Shown piece by piece: positions 21,032 to 31,026 of a stretch of 64,000 nt of DNA. Position 1 is the stretch's first letter. Each line of letters opens with the position of its first letter. The notes beneath the pieces are model-generated. The model did not search any database, had not been told where the DNA came from, and saw only the letters and a program-made list of their open reading frames with translations. The stretch comes from Blochmannia endosymbiont of Camponotus sp. (lineage in GTDB: Bacteria > Pseudomonadota > Gammaproteobacteria > Enterobacterales > Enterobacteriaceae). A program made the position numbers and the translations under genes. Where the stretch lies: the NCBI RefSeq assembly GCF_023586085.1, contig NZ_CP097757.1:682001-746000 (forward strand), given 5' to 3'.

Positions 21032-21862
21032 ATGGATCGTTATCAAAAATTGTTTACACGCTTAAATCAAAATAAATCAGGAGCATTTGTCCCTTTCATT
21101 ACTATAGGTGATCCAAATGCTGTTTCTTTTATGCATATTGTAGATACTTTAATTGCATCAGGTTCTGATGCATTAGAATTAGGTATACCATTTTCTGATC
21201 CTATCTCAGATGGGCCTGTAATACAAAAAAGCATAGCACGAGCCTTCAAATCAGGTATAAATTTTTCACGTTGTTTTGTCATATTGAGAAATATTCGTAA
21301 TAAATATCCACATTTACCTATCGGATTATTAATCTACGCAAATTTAGTGTTTAAAAATGGAATAAATAATTTCTATTCATATTGTGCAGAACTGGATATA
21401 GATTCCGTGCTAATTCCTGATCTTCCTATAGAAGAAAGCCTACCATTTTATAAAGCTGCTATACAAAATAAAATAGCACATATCTTTATTTGTCCACCTA
21501 ATGCTACTGAAGAATTAATACATAAAATTATAAGACAAGGATCCGGATATATCTATTTATTATCCCGCCCAGGAGTAACTGGAATTGAAATTAACAAAAA
21601 AACAATTAATACTGCTGTTTTATATAATTTAATTAAATATATTCAAAAACAAGAAAAAAAAATACCTATTCTACAAGGTTTTGGCATACATACACCACTG
21701 CAAGCTCAAGAATCAGTATTATTAGGCGCCTCTGGAATTATTTCCGGTTCTGAAATTGCAAGAATTATTGAAGAAAACATATCTAATCTGGAATTAACGC
21801 TAGAACAATTAAAAAAATTAGTACGTCTAATGAAAATGTCTATGTGTTTTCATGCAAATTAA
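21032..21862 (+). CDS. trpA: tryptophan synthase alpha chain TrpA
   Basis: TrpA cleaves indole-3-glycerol phosphate and channels indole to TrpB. The catalytic E49 and D60 occur in ALELGIPFSDPISDGP at the E. coli positions, and the phosphate-binding FGIHTP and SGSEIA segments are present. The protein has 276 residues, slightly longer than the usual 268 because of small insertions and a different C terminus (KMSMCFHAN). It starts two bases after trpB and closes the operon. The complete, uninterrupted trpEGDCBA set is a strong sign that tryptophan supply to the host is selected. Confidence 0.97.
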   Translation: MDRYQKLFTRLNQNKSGAFVPFITIGDPNAVSFMHIVDTLIASGSDALELGIPFSDPISDGPVIQKSIARAFKSGINFSRCFVILRNIRNKYPHLPIGLLIYANLVFKNGINNFYSYCAELDIDSVLIPDLPIEESLPFYKAAIQNKIAHIFICPPNATEELIHKIIRQGSGYIYLLSRPGVTGIEINKKTINTAVLYNLIKYIQKQEKKIPILQGFGIHTPLQAQESVLLGASGIISGSEIARIIEENISNLELTLEQLKKLVRLMKMSMCFHAN

Positions 21863-22129
21863 ATTTTTACATGTAATATGTATCATTTAATTCTTATATA
21901 AAACAAACACTTAACATCAATAAACCCATGTAATTACTAATATAATAACAACGATATTAAAATCCCTATACAAAATATGGAACATAGAAATAAAAATATT
22001 CGATTTGTTATAAACTATTAATAATACTAAAAATTATAAAATAACTTAATCATATCTCATTAATTTCATTTTAAAAATATGATTTTTTATTTTCAAAAAA
22101 TATTTTTCAGAGAAAAAATTATAAAAGCT

Positions 22130-22867
22130 ATGATAATTAAATTATCTCGAGATGTATTGCATTTTATTCATAATTATTATACTGATATCATAATATTAAT
22201 ATTGATTACAACATTAATTCAAATTTGTTTAGACTATATTTTATTGCCAAAACAAGAAGAACTTATATTCATGAATAATTTTATTGGAATAGGATTACAT
22301 AACGTAATCAAAGAGTTATCAGTAGATCAACAGTACATTTTATTCAGATTATCTGCTGCTCATAGTATTTCTAAAATTCTAAGTAGTACCTTTTTATGTG
22401 GAAGTATACTAACTATGTTACATTTAATATCTACCACTAATAAAAATAATCAGCACTTAAACATAGGAAATATTATTACATCAGCAATACTAATATTTCC
22501 AAAATTTCTATTATTAATTTTTTGTACTACATTATTTATACAATTAGGGCTTATGATAGCAATGATCCTAGGGATTATATTGGCTATTATTATAAGTCTA
22601 ACTCCAATTATAGTCATTATTGATAATTTACCCATCGTGAAAGCCATGTGCCTTAGCATCAAAACAAGTTATCGTAATTTTCATATAATTACACCACCTA
22701 TTTTATTATGGTTTTTAATTAAAACGGTATTGATGTTAATTGTATACCATCATTACTATAATTGGATATTTATTACTAAAATTTTAGTAAATAGCTTTAG
22801 TAATGCATTATCTGTAATAATTTTAATATACCTTTATCGTCTATATATGCTCGTTAAGACTGCATAA
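22130..22867 (+). CDS. yciC: inner membrane protein YciC (UPF0259)
   Basis: YciC is a multi-spanning inner membrane protein of unknown function. The C-terminal half matches E. coli YciC well (NTLSN-like NSFSNALSVIILIYLYRLYMLV; PKFLLLIFCTTLFIQLGLM). Five to six hydrophobic segments are visible. The start at 22130 (MIIKLSRDV) gives 245 residues against 247 in E. coli. An in-frame ATG at 22079 would add 17 residues without a counterpart, so the choice is likely but not certain. It follows trpA and precedes tonB as in E. coli, with ompW, yciA and yciB lost. Confidence 0.85.
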   Translation: MIIKLSRDVLHFIHNYYTDIIILILITTLIQICLDYILLPKQEELIFMNNFIGIGLHNVIKELSVDQQYILFRLSAAHSISKILSSTFLCGSILTMLHLISTTNKNNQHLNIGNIITSAILIFPKFLLLIFCTTLFIQLGLMIAMILGIILAIIISLTPIIVIIDNLPIVKAMCLSIKTSYRNFHIITPPILLWFLIKTVLMLIVYHHYYNWIFITKILVNSFSNALSVIILIYLYRLYMLVKTA

Positions 22868-22877
22868 ATTATGCAGT
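22859..22877 (+). terminator. hairpin overlapping the yciC stop codon
   Basis: Nine-base arms around a single A (ACTGCATAA and its reverse complement) span the TAA stop of yciC (22865-22867) and are followed by TATTTATT. A second perfect 12-bp repeat lies at 22882-22893 and 22909-22920. Together they could serve as a bidirectional terminator between convergent yciC and tonB. Confidence 0.55.
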
Positions 22878-23008
22878 ATTTATTAAATAATAACAATTTT
22901 AATATTATTTATTATTTAATTTAAAATACCGTCCTATATACTTTTATAAATACACTTAATTCAAATCACTATTTTATTCCATACAAAATGTTTAAGTATA
23001 CCAACTAT

Positions 23009-23740
23009 TTAATTCTTAATATGCCGATCACTAAAATTTTTATTAGCATTTAAACAAAATTTAAAAGTAATAGTTAAATCTTTTTCTGATTTGTTATTCT
23101 CATATACCCAACGACGCATGGCCGATCTAATGCTTTTTTCAAATATACCAGAAGGAACAGCTGACAACACCCGTATGTTATCAACTCTACCCCTAATGTT
23201 AACATCATATTGTACAGTAACTACTCCCTCGATACCTAATATTTTTGCTTTATTAGGATATTCAGGATATATACGATTAATCACACAAGAAGATACATAG
23301 CTCTGATTATGATCTATTTTAAGAGAAGATACAGAATTCTTTGTAGCTTCTGAAAGATTAATATTATTATTTCCAGCTGCAGAAAAATTTTTATTAGAAT
23401 TTAATATATTTTTAGAATTATTTACAATCTGTTGTTGTTTTGGATATGTTCTAGTTTTTAGGTTTGGCTTATTATGATTTTTTTTTAATAATTTTAATGA
23501 TTGACTTTCTTCCAATGAAGAATAAGGAACCTGATCAAATTGCAGAAACGATAGTGTAAATATTTTAGACTTTTCTATATAAATAGATTTATTAACAATA
23601 TGAGAAAATTGGTACGATAATATATTCATTACAATCATATGCATTGTACACGATAAACAAACACAAAAATAAATCGATACATGTAATTTGTACCAAATAC
23701 GTCGATAACTATTGATAATTAAATTTTTTAAAAAACTCAT
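23009..23740 (-). CDS. tonB: TonB energy-transducing protein
   Basis: TonB couples the inner-membrane proton motive force (through ExbB/ExbD) to outer-membrane receptors. The 243-residue protein has one N-terminal membrane segment at about residues 19-42 containing the SxxxH motif (S30-C-T-M-H34), the pair needed for ExbB/ExbD coupling. The C-terminal domain is clear: YPEYPNKAKILGIEGVV, GRVDNIRVLSAVPSGIFE and SAMRRWVYE. The middle is unusual. The Pro-Glu/Pro-Lys repeats that span the periplasm in free-living relatives are replaced by Asn, Lys and Ser, with only isolated prolines. No receptor or exbBD lies in the window. The position after yciC matches E. coli. Confidence 0.93.
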   Translation of the reverse strand: MSFLKNLIINSYRRIWYKLHVSIYFCVCLSCTMHMIVMNILSYQFSHIVNKSIYIEKSKIFTLSFLQFDQVPYSSLEESQSLKLLKKNHNKPNLKTRTYPKQQQIVNNSKNILNSNKNFSAAGNNNINLSEATKNSVSSLKIDHNQSYVSSCVINRIYPEYPNKAKILGIEGVVTVQYDVNIRGRVDNIRVLSAVPSGIFEKSIRSAMRRWVYENNKSEKDLTITFKFCLNANKNFSDRHIKN

Positions 23741-24461
23741 ATTATATTATACAAGTTAAATAACTTATCATTTTGTACAAGAAATTATTCTCTATCACGC
23801 TCCTTAATACTTTTAAAAATTTTAATCACTTTATTATAAAAAACACATTTATATTTTGCATATTTCTTTCATTACACACACTAAAATAGTAATATATATA
23901 GTATTTCAGTATCAAATTCACTTAAATATGTATAATTTATTTTATACGATCATTCTTATGCTATTCATATATATATGAAATTTTCAACAATAATTTTTTA
24001 CATTCATTAAATAAATAAATATATTTTTCTGCTAAAAATATTAATTAATATCAACAGTAATTAATTAAAATAAAAAATTTTAATTAAACACATATATCAA
24101 GTTTTAAATTTTAATTATATACTAATTTAACGTTAATAATAAATAAATTTTTAATCACCGATGAACAAAATCACTAATTATTGTAGTGAATATACCCATT
24201 TATTTATTTAATACACAAAAAATTTCATACAATTATCATATATTTTATAATTTGTAAAAACGTAACAAAATCAATACTATTAATACAAATTTATTAATAT
24301 TTAATTAATATATTTTACCAATTAAAATTTGATTATTATAAATATATAAGTCTCTTATGCAATTATAAGATTTATCACACAATAAACATTCAAATAATAA
24401 TCGAATAGCAACCTTTTATTAAAATATTCCATAAACGTTCTAAATAGGATTTATTATAATA
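23741..24461. other. intergenic region, no gene seen
   Basis: This 721-base region separates divergent tonB and clsA, where E. coli has yciI. No remnant of yciI is recognisable. Promoters for both flanking genes must be present, but no confident -10/-35 pair could be assigned in such AT-rich DNA. Confidence 0.5.
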
Positions 24462-25931
24462 ATGATCGCGATGTACACCATTTTTAATTGTATTTTTTTA
24501 TGCAGTTATTGGTTATTAATCGCATTAGTTACATTTCGAGTTTTAATAAAACGTCGAGCAGTTCCATCATCTATGGCATGGTTATTGGTAATTTATATTT
24601 TACCTCTAATAGGTGTAATTACATATCTGCTATTTGGAGAACCTAATCTTGGTAAACAACGATCTACTAGAAGTAAAATAGCATGGTTATCTACTATACG
24701 TCGCATACAAATATTAAAAACCTATAAACATATTTTTTCAACTGAACACAGTGCAACTGCTACATCATTATTTAAGCTTTGTGAACATCGTCAAGGAATA
24801 GGCGCTCTAAAAGGTAATCAAATACAATTATTTAAAAAAACTAATGATACTATTACCTCTTTAATTAAAGATATTGAATTAGCCCAACACAGTATTGATA
24901 TGGTATTTTATATTTGGGAATCTGGAGGATTAGTAGATCATGTTATAAAAAAATTGATTATAGCAGCTAAAAGAGGCATTCAATGTCGTATTATATTAGA
25001 TTCTGCTGGATGTGCTAGTTTTTTTAACAGTTCATATCCTAATATAATGCGACAGGCTGGAGTCCATGTAGTAGAAGCGCTACATGTAAATTTACTACGA
25101 ATTTTTTTGAGACGAATGGATTTACGCCAACATCGAAAAATGGTATTAATTGATGAGCATATTGCCTATGCTGGCAGTATGAATATGGTAGATCCACAGT
25201 TATTTAAAAAAAATATAGGAGTTGGACAATGGATTGATATCATGGTTCGAATAGACGGACCTGCGACTTCAGTTATGAGCATAATATTTTCTTCTGATTG
25301 GGAAATTGAAACAGGACAACATATATTATTACCATTATTATTAAATACTCACGTAGTGGCAGCTCACGAATTAATACCAACAGGCCATACCATTCAAATT
25401 ATTCCTTCTGGCCCAGGATGTCCAGAAGGAATAATTCATCAAATATTACTAATATCATTATATGAAGCTCGTAAAAAGCTTATAATTACTACTCCATACT
25501 TAGTACCTAGCGATGATTTATTACATGCTATTTGTACAGCAGCGCAAAGAGGAGTAGAGGTTCATATCATTATTCCAAAAAATAACGATTCTGTACTAGT
25601 AAATTGGGCTAGTAGAGCATTTTTTAGCGAATTATTACAAGCTGGTGTTTTAATACATCAATTCCAAAATGGACTATTGCACGTAAAAAGTGTATTAGTT
25701 GATCAACAACTAAGTATAATAGGTACTGTAAATTTAGACACACGAAGCCTATGGCTAAACTTTGAGCTTACTTTAGTCATTGATAGCCAGGAATTTAGTA
25801 ATGAACTGGAAAAAACACAACAAAACTATATTTCTCATTCTAGAGTAATTGATCCTCAAACATGGGCTAACCGTCCTTACTGGGAACGCGTTGTTGAACG
25901 TTTATTTTATTTCCTAAGCCCCTTATTATAA
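24462..25931 (+). CDS. clsA: cardiolipin synthase A
   Basis: ClsA joins two phosphatidylglycerols into cardiolipin and glycerol at the inner membrane. At 489 residues it matches E. coli ClsA (486). Two N-terminal membrane segments (about residues 8-28 and 38-58) precede two phospholipase-D HKD motifs: H224-x-K226...D231 and H407-x-K409...D414, each followed by GSMN or GTVNLD. The C terminus [10 protein letters not shown] is conserved. An internal ATG (codon 4) is an alternative start. It uses the product of the PgsA pathway. Confidence 0.96.
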   Translation: MIAMYTIFNCIFLCSYWLLIALVTFRVLIKRRAVPSSMAWLLVIYILPLIGVITYLLFGEPNLGKQRSTRSKIAWLSTIRRIQILKTYKHIFSTEHSATATSLFKLCEHRQGIGALKGNQIQLFKKTNDTITSLIKDIELAQHSIDMVFYIWESGGLVDHVIKKLIIAAKRGIQCRIILDSAGCASFFNSSYPNIMRQAGVHVVEALHVNLLRIFLRRMDLRQHRKMVLIDEHIAYAGSMNMVDPQLFKKNIGVGQWIDIMVRIDGPATSVMSIIFSSDWEIETGQHILLPLLLNTHVVAAHELIPTGHTIQIIPSGPGCPEGIIHQILLISLYEARKKLIITTPYLVPSDDLLHAICTAAQRGVEVHIIIPKNNDSVLVNWASRAFFSELLQAGVLIHQFQNGLLHVKSVLVDQQLSIIGTVNLDTRSLWLNFELTLVIDSQEFSNELEKTQQNYISHSRVIDPQTWANRPYWERVVERLFYFLSPLL

Positions 25932-26458
25932 AAATTTTAATCTTCAGTGCATCAACAGCACAACTCAACTCAAGATAAATCAACCAATAAAAATGCTGAT
26001 GGCAATATTTGGTAAAACTGTATATTATTTTTATCGAACACACTCAATAACTACAATTGATTTATACAGATAATAAAAAAATTATTTATGTGCTAAAGTA
26101 GAAATTTATTCCCCTCAATATTATCAATGCAACATTTATACTTAATTTCATAATTAAATTATTAAACAATTAACCATTATATACATAACACAGCCAAACT
26201 AGACACAATATATACAATATATATCGTCAATAATCACAATATGAATCACAATAAAAACATATATTAAACATAAAATAAAAAATTAATACAATCAAAAATC
26301 TATAACCCATATAATATTTATTTTAATTTTAATATTATTAATATCTTTAATGTTATAAACATATATCTGTTTAGAACAAAATATAACAGGTATAAATATT
26401 TATAATATTTATACATTTATTAAGATATATACATACAAAAACTAAATTAATTTTTTAT
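25932..26458. other. intergenic region, no gene seen
   Basis: These 527 bases lie between convergent clsA and tdk. No gene was found, and no strong terminator hairpin was noticed despite the convergent arrangement. Confidence 0.5.
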
Positions 26459-27073
26459 CTATTTTGGTGAACACGTTTTATTAGATGAGAATGATAATTC
26501 GAATTTTTCCAAAAAATGCCTACGACATACTGAAACATAACGATTATTACCTCCAACTAATATTTGATTACCATCTCGTATTACTACACCTTGATCGTCA
26601 ATTCTAAGAACTCTATTAGCCTTACGTCCACAATAACAAATAGTTTTTAATTCAATTAATTTGTCCGCCCATGCTAATAACCATAAGCTTCCCGGAAATA
26701 AATCAGCTTTAAAATCAGTACGTAAACCATAACACAACACAGGAACATTCAACGTATCTACTATTTTTCCTAAATCAATCACTTGATCACGATTAAGAAA
26801 ATGACACTCATCTATTAATACACAATGTATTATATCATCCTGATACATAGCTGCTATTTGATCAAAAAAATTAGTTTTAACATTAAATATTTTAGCAGAA
26901 GCAGTTAATCCAACACGAGATTTAATTTTTTCATGCCTACAATTTTTATAATTCATTTCAGCAGTATATAATACAGTATGCATTCCTCGTTCCTGATAAT
27001 TATAAGAAGACTGTAATAATGCGGTAGTTTTTCCAGCATTCATTGCTGAATAATAAAAATATAATTGCGCCAT
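26459..27073 (-). CDS. tdk: thymidine kinase
   Basis: Tdk phosphorylates thymidine to dTMP with ATP, a salvage step. The 204-residue length equals E. coli (205). The P-loop is SAMNAGKTT (residues 9-17), with the catalytic region VLIDECHFL and the lasso segment [16 protein letters not shown]. The zinc-binding cysteines are in CYCGRKAN and CRRHF. In E. coli tdk and hns are divergent neighbours, as here. Keeping a thymidine salvage enzyme suggests nucleosides are available from the host. Confidence 0.96.
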   Translation of the reverse strand: MAQLYFYYSAMNAGKTTALLQSSYNYQERGMHTVLYTAEMNYKNCRHEKIKSRVGLTASAKIFNVKTNFFDQIAAMYQDDIIHCVLIDECHFLNRDQVIDLGKIVDTLNVPVLCYGLRTDFKADLFPGSLWLLAWADKLIELKTICYCGRKANRVLRIDDQGVVIRDGNQILVGGNNRYVSVCRRHFLEKFELSFSSNKTCSPK

Positions 27074-27682
27074 AAATTACAATCCTATCTCAGTCACAGA
27101 ATTTGAATACTATTCACATAACATAATTCTATTATGTTAAGAATAAATTTATTAATCTAATTTAATCTATGAAATTTATAAATAAAAATATTTTGTATAT
27201 ATACATTAATTTTAATGTAATAAATTTTAGATTCCATCTAATTACAAACACTTTCACGATACCACGTATATATCTTAATATCATTCTATATTTTATGTAT
27301 AAAACAATAATTTAAATAAATAAATGCTCTATGCTTAAAAAGATTCTATGTTTCTAATAAAAATAACTAAAAAATTAATAAACAACTATTATCTATTATT
27401 TAAAATTTGTAAAAATAAAAAATAATCATTTAATTAAATAATGTTATTTATTTTTATAAAAAATAAATAACATTATTTAATTAAATTAATAAAATAATTT
27501 TTAGTAAAATATAACATATCACAATACTTTACTTATATTTATAACTCTATATATAATTACTTATTAATACAAAATATAATAAAATTATTTATAAATTAAA
27601 ACACCCTAGGTATTGCAGAAAATAAATTAGCGCTCTATCCTTATCAATAGATTTGTTATTTATAACATTTGAGATTAAATCA
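27074..27682. promoter_or_regulatory. divergent tdk/hns intergenic region
   Basis: This 609-base region must contain promoters for both tdk and hns. Apart from the 28-bp inverted repeat listed separately, no gene or recognisable operator is visible. In E. coli hns represses itself through curved AT-rich DNA upstream; the extreme AT content here would allow the same, but this is not shown. Confidence 0.45.
27428..27486. repeat. 28-bp perfect inverted repeat between tdk and hns
   Basis: The arm at 27428-27455 is the exact reverse complement of 27459-27486; the loop is three bases, ATA. All but two pairs are A-T. It sits in the region shared by the divergent tdk and hns promoters, about 200 bases before hns. 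This is far longer than a typical operator and could extrude as a cruciform or act as a bend or H-NS-binding element. Function is inferred. Confidence 0.8.
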
Positions 27683-28093
27683 ATGAATGACGCATTAAAA
27701 ATTCTTAATAATATACGCACGTTACGAGCGCAAGCTAGAGAATATACTCTTGAAACATTAGAAGAAATGTTAGAAAAGTTAGAAACAGTTGTTAATGAAC
27801 GCCGAAAAGAGAAGAATCAAGCCCAAGCTGAAATAGAAAAACATGCTCTAAAATTACAACAATACCGCGATATGCTTATAGCTGATGGAATAGATCCTAA
27901 TGAACTATTACAAAATTTAAGTACTACTACCAAATTATTTCACAAAAATAAACGTGCAACTCGCCCAGCAAAATACCAGTATATTAATAAATATGGTGAA
28001 ATTAAAACCTGGACTGGACAAGGGCGCACGCCCTCAATGATTAAGAAAGCTATCGATGAAAAACAGAAAAAACTAGAAGATTTTCTACTATAA
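27683..28093 (+). CDS. hns: nucleoid-associated protein H-NS
   Basis: H-NS binds curved AT-rich DNA, bridges it and silences transcription. The start [17 protein letters not shown] at 27683 aligns with E. coli [17 protein letters not shown]; the open frame extends ten codons upstream without homology. The 136-residue protein has the N-terminal coiled-coil oligomerisation domain (about 1-65, [13 protein letters not shown]), a linker, and the C-terminal DNA-binding domain (about 90-136) with the AT-hook-like TGQGRTP loop. Retention is notable, since in a genome this AT-rich nearly every site resembles an H-NS target. Confidence 0.97.
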   Translation: MNDALKILNNIRTLRAQAREYTLETLEEMLEKLETVVNERRKEKNQAQAEIEKHALKLQQYRDMLIADGIDPNELLQNLSTTTKLFHKNKRATRPAKYQYINKYGEIKTWTGQGRTPSMIKKAIDEKQKKLEDFLL

Positions 28094-30038
28094 TTTTGAC
28101 AGTACTGATCATATTTTATTTTTTATGTAAAACCAAAGGGCTTTTTGATCAAATTACTAAGCTCTTTGTTTTATATAAATAACGAATACGCACAATATTA
28201 GTAATTATTTAATGTAAAAATAACATATTCATATAAAAATATAACTAATAAGTTATATTATATGTTGTTTTATATACATATTTAAAATATTATTAAACAC
28301 GTTCTCAAAACAATCGTTATTATTTGCAGTTTAATAATTGAAATATCAGTCCAAGAAATTTTAAAATTATCAATAATATTACTCTAATAATAATAAATAT
28401 TTGTTATTACTGAACAGTTTTCCTGAATATTAAGCTGTTATAATATTTTAACGAAATATGAATATAAATATATCTATCTTTCAGTTTTTATCGACAAATG
28501 TCACTATCTATTTATTCTTAAAACATCAATTATAACTTTATAATCTTTATTATTGATAAATTGATATTATAAAAATATAAATTCTTAAATAAATCAACAA
28601 CCAAACCACATTAATATTGATTATAAGACTAATATTAATAATAATTTATTAAAGAATACAAATACTACTACGAATATAACTACTAAGATAAATTATAATT
28701 TTTGTTCCTTTTATTACTTTGTATCAAACACCAAATAAAAGTAATATATGAAATTCATTAAAAAATCATCTTTATTAAACAACTATTTTTCTCAATTACA
28801 TGCTTAAAGTCATAATGTGTATACTATACAACTCATTCTATTCTTTATGATGGTTTACATAACTAAAAATATAAAAAAATGATATAATGTTTACAATGCG
28901 CTTATATATATAAATATTGTAAAATGTACACTACGAATAAACGAACTTTAAATATATTAATATTTAAATTATAAAAATAAATATTACTTAAAAATAATAT
29001 ATATAAAAAATTATTGTATTTTGATTTTTTCAACAAATTTTAAATCTAAAAATTATTACAATTATTAAAATTAATGAAATTATTTAATAAGTATCTAAAA
29101 TCTTTACGATAAAAACTATTACTAATATTCTCTATTTTTATACACAAAAGACTCTAATAAATTAGATCTCACCATTAACCAATATCATTGCTAAACATAT
29201 TTAAATTTTCTAAAAAAACGTAAGATACTATCTATCTTATAGAATCAAAAATTTTAGTTATTTTATAAACGATAGCCAATCTTCTAAAAATCTTATTTTT
29301 TATACAAATTCTTGTGACTACAACACTAACTAACATATCTATCGCATATACAATAATCCTTTTTACATATCACAAATCAAATTTTTTAATATTAAAAACT
29401 ATCTTAGTTTACTTTGTTCAAATAATATATTCGTACAATTATTTAGAATTATCTTTGATGATCTAATAAAACTTATAAATAAATGAATCTCAAATCAATA
29501 CTAACTTTTAGTTTAAATAACTAACTATTATCCAAAAAATCATCATATAAATTCGTAATAAAATTATAAACTAATAACACATAATTTATGACTACTAAGA
29601 ATAGTCATTCTCTCTGTAATTATCACCTTCATCAAGCAATTATCTGGACATAAATACGTAAACAAAAAATTAAAAATATAACCATTTATTGCAGTAAGAT
29701 GAAGAAATTTCATCACAATATATAAATACCGTTCTAAACTAAATACACTTACCAAAATGCAACATTCTTTTTTAATTAGTTCTCATTTTTACATTATACA
29801 ACAATATTTATATATAATATCCACAATATTTAGAATAAAAACTGTTACTTTAAAAATAAAGTATTATATATCTGAAACAAATTTAAGATTAATCAATATA
29901 ATGAATGAGTATCTGTTATGTGCTCTATTATAAGCTTATAAAATTTATTTATTAATTATAATTAAGTATCTACGATAACTAATAAAAAATATGTTATATT
30001 TATGATACGTATATAAATAATTTATAGATTAATATTAG
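28094..30038. other. 1.9-kb gene-free region
   Basis: Apart from the hns terminator near its left end, no feature could be supported in these 1,945 bases. A 63-codon frame on the minus strand (29564-29755) shows no recognisable family. In E. coli galU and other genes follow hns. Their absence suggests old gene loss that has not yet been fully deleted. Confidence 0.55.
28129..28172 (+). terminator. intrinsic terminator after hns
   Basis: AAAACCAAAGGGCTT (28129-28143) pairs with AAGCTCTTTGTTTT (28159-28172), with one bulged C and one G-U pair. It begins 35 bases after the hns stop and ends in T-rich DNA. The GC-containing core stands out from its surroundings, which supports a real terminator. 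Confidence 0.7.
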
Positions 30039-30845
30039 ATGAGATTTGTTTCTTTTAATGTCAATGGATTACGTGCTCGTATGCATCAGTTAACTGCAAT
30101 CATCTTGCAATTACAACCTGACGTGATCGGTCTACAAGAAACTAAAGTACATGATAATTTTTTCCCTATAAAGGAAATTTTAAAATACGGTTATCACGTA
30201 TATTATTATGGACAAAAAAAATATTATGGTGTTGCACTACTTCTTCGTCAAATTCCATTAACTGTAATCCGGGGTCTTACTAATGATGATAATTTATCTC
30301 AAAAACGAATAATCATAGCTGATATTATGACATCAATAGGCACATTAACTATTATCAATGGTTATTTTCCTCAAGGAGAAAATAAAAATCATACTGAAAA
30401 GTTTGTGTATAAAAAAAATTTTTATAAAAATTTTCAAGACTACATAGAACATACGTATCACAATAATTCATTGTTACTAGTTATGGGTGATATGAATATC
30501 AGTCCCACAGACTTTGATATTGGTATTGGTGAAAATAATAAAAAAAATTGGATTTCATCAGGACGATGTTCTTTCTTGCCAGAAGAAAGAACATGGATCA
30601 ATAATTTGATGAACTGGGGGTTAATAGATATTTATAGAAAGATGCATCCTTATAAAAACGAACGTTATTCCTGGTTTAGTTATAAATCTAATGGATTTAA
30701 TAGAAATAGTGGTTTACGTATCGATTTAATATTAGTAACTTGTTCTTTAAAAAATCGTTGTAAAGATAGCGATATAAGTTATAGTATTCGCAGTATGAGT
30801 AAACCTTCTGATCATGCCCCAGTATGGGCAGATTTCAATATTTAA
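30039..30845 (+). CDS. xthA: exodeoxyribonuclease III (AP endonuclease) XthA
   Basis: XthA cuts DNA at abasic sites and degrades 3' ends of duplex DNA; it is the main AP endonuclease in base excision repair. The 268-residue length is identical to E. coli. Catalytic residues are visible: N7 (FNVNG), E34 (GLQETK), MGDMNISPTD (D151, N153), DLILV (D229) and SDHAPV (H259). It is flanked by non-coding DNA on the left and sppA on the right. No clear ribosome-binding site precedes the ATG. As one of few repair genes in the window it implies that base excision repair is at least partly kept. Confidence 0.97.
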   Translation: MRFVSFNVNGLRARMHQLTAIILQLQPDVIGLQETKVHDNFFPIKEILKYGYHVYYYGQKKYYGVALLLRQIPLTVIRGLTNDDNLSQKRIIIADIMTSIGTLTIINGYFPQGENKNHTEKFVYKKNFYKNFQDYIEHTYHNNSLLLVMGDMNISPTDFDIGIGENNKKNWISSGRCSFLPEERTWINNLMNWGLIDIYRKMHPYKNERYSWFSYKSNGFNRNSGLRIDLILVTCSLKNRCKDSDISYSIRSMSKPSDHAPVWADFNI

Positions 30846-31026
30846 TTTATATGTATATAATAAAAGATAAGAGTTATATGTAATTTTAATTACCTATTAT
30901 AAAATGATATGCAATTAATTTTTAAAAATTATTGAGTATATATATAAAACACCTGATATACTTTAAAAGTAATTGATAAATTATTCATTGGATCATCATA
31001 TAATGTCCTTAATGATTAAAGAGTTC

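Noticed and set aside
29564..29755. 63-codon frame on the minus strand in the gene-free region
   Set aside because: No recognisable family, no ribosome-binding site and composition like the non-coding surroundings.
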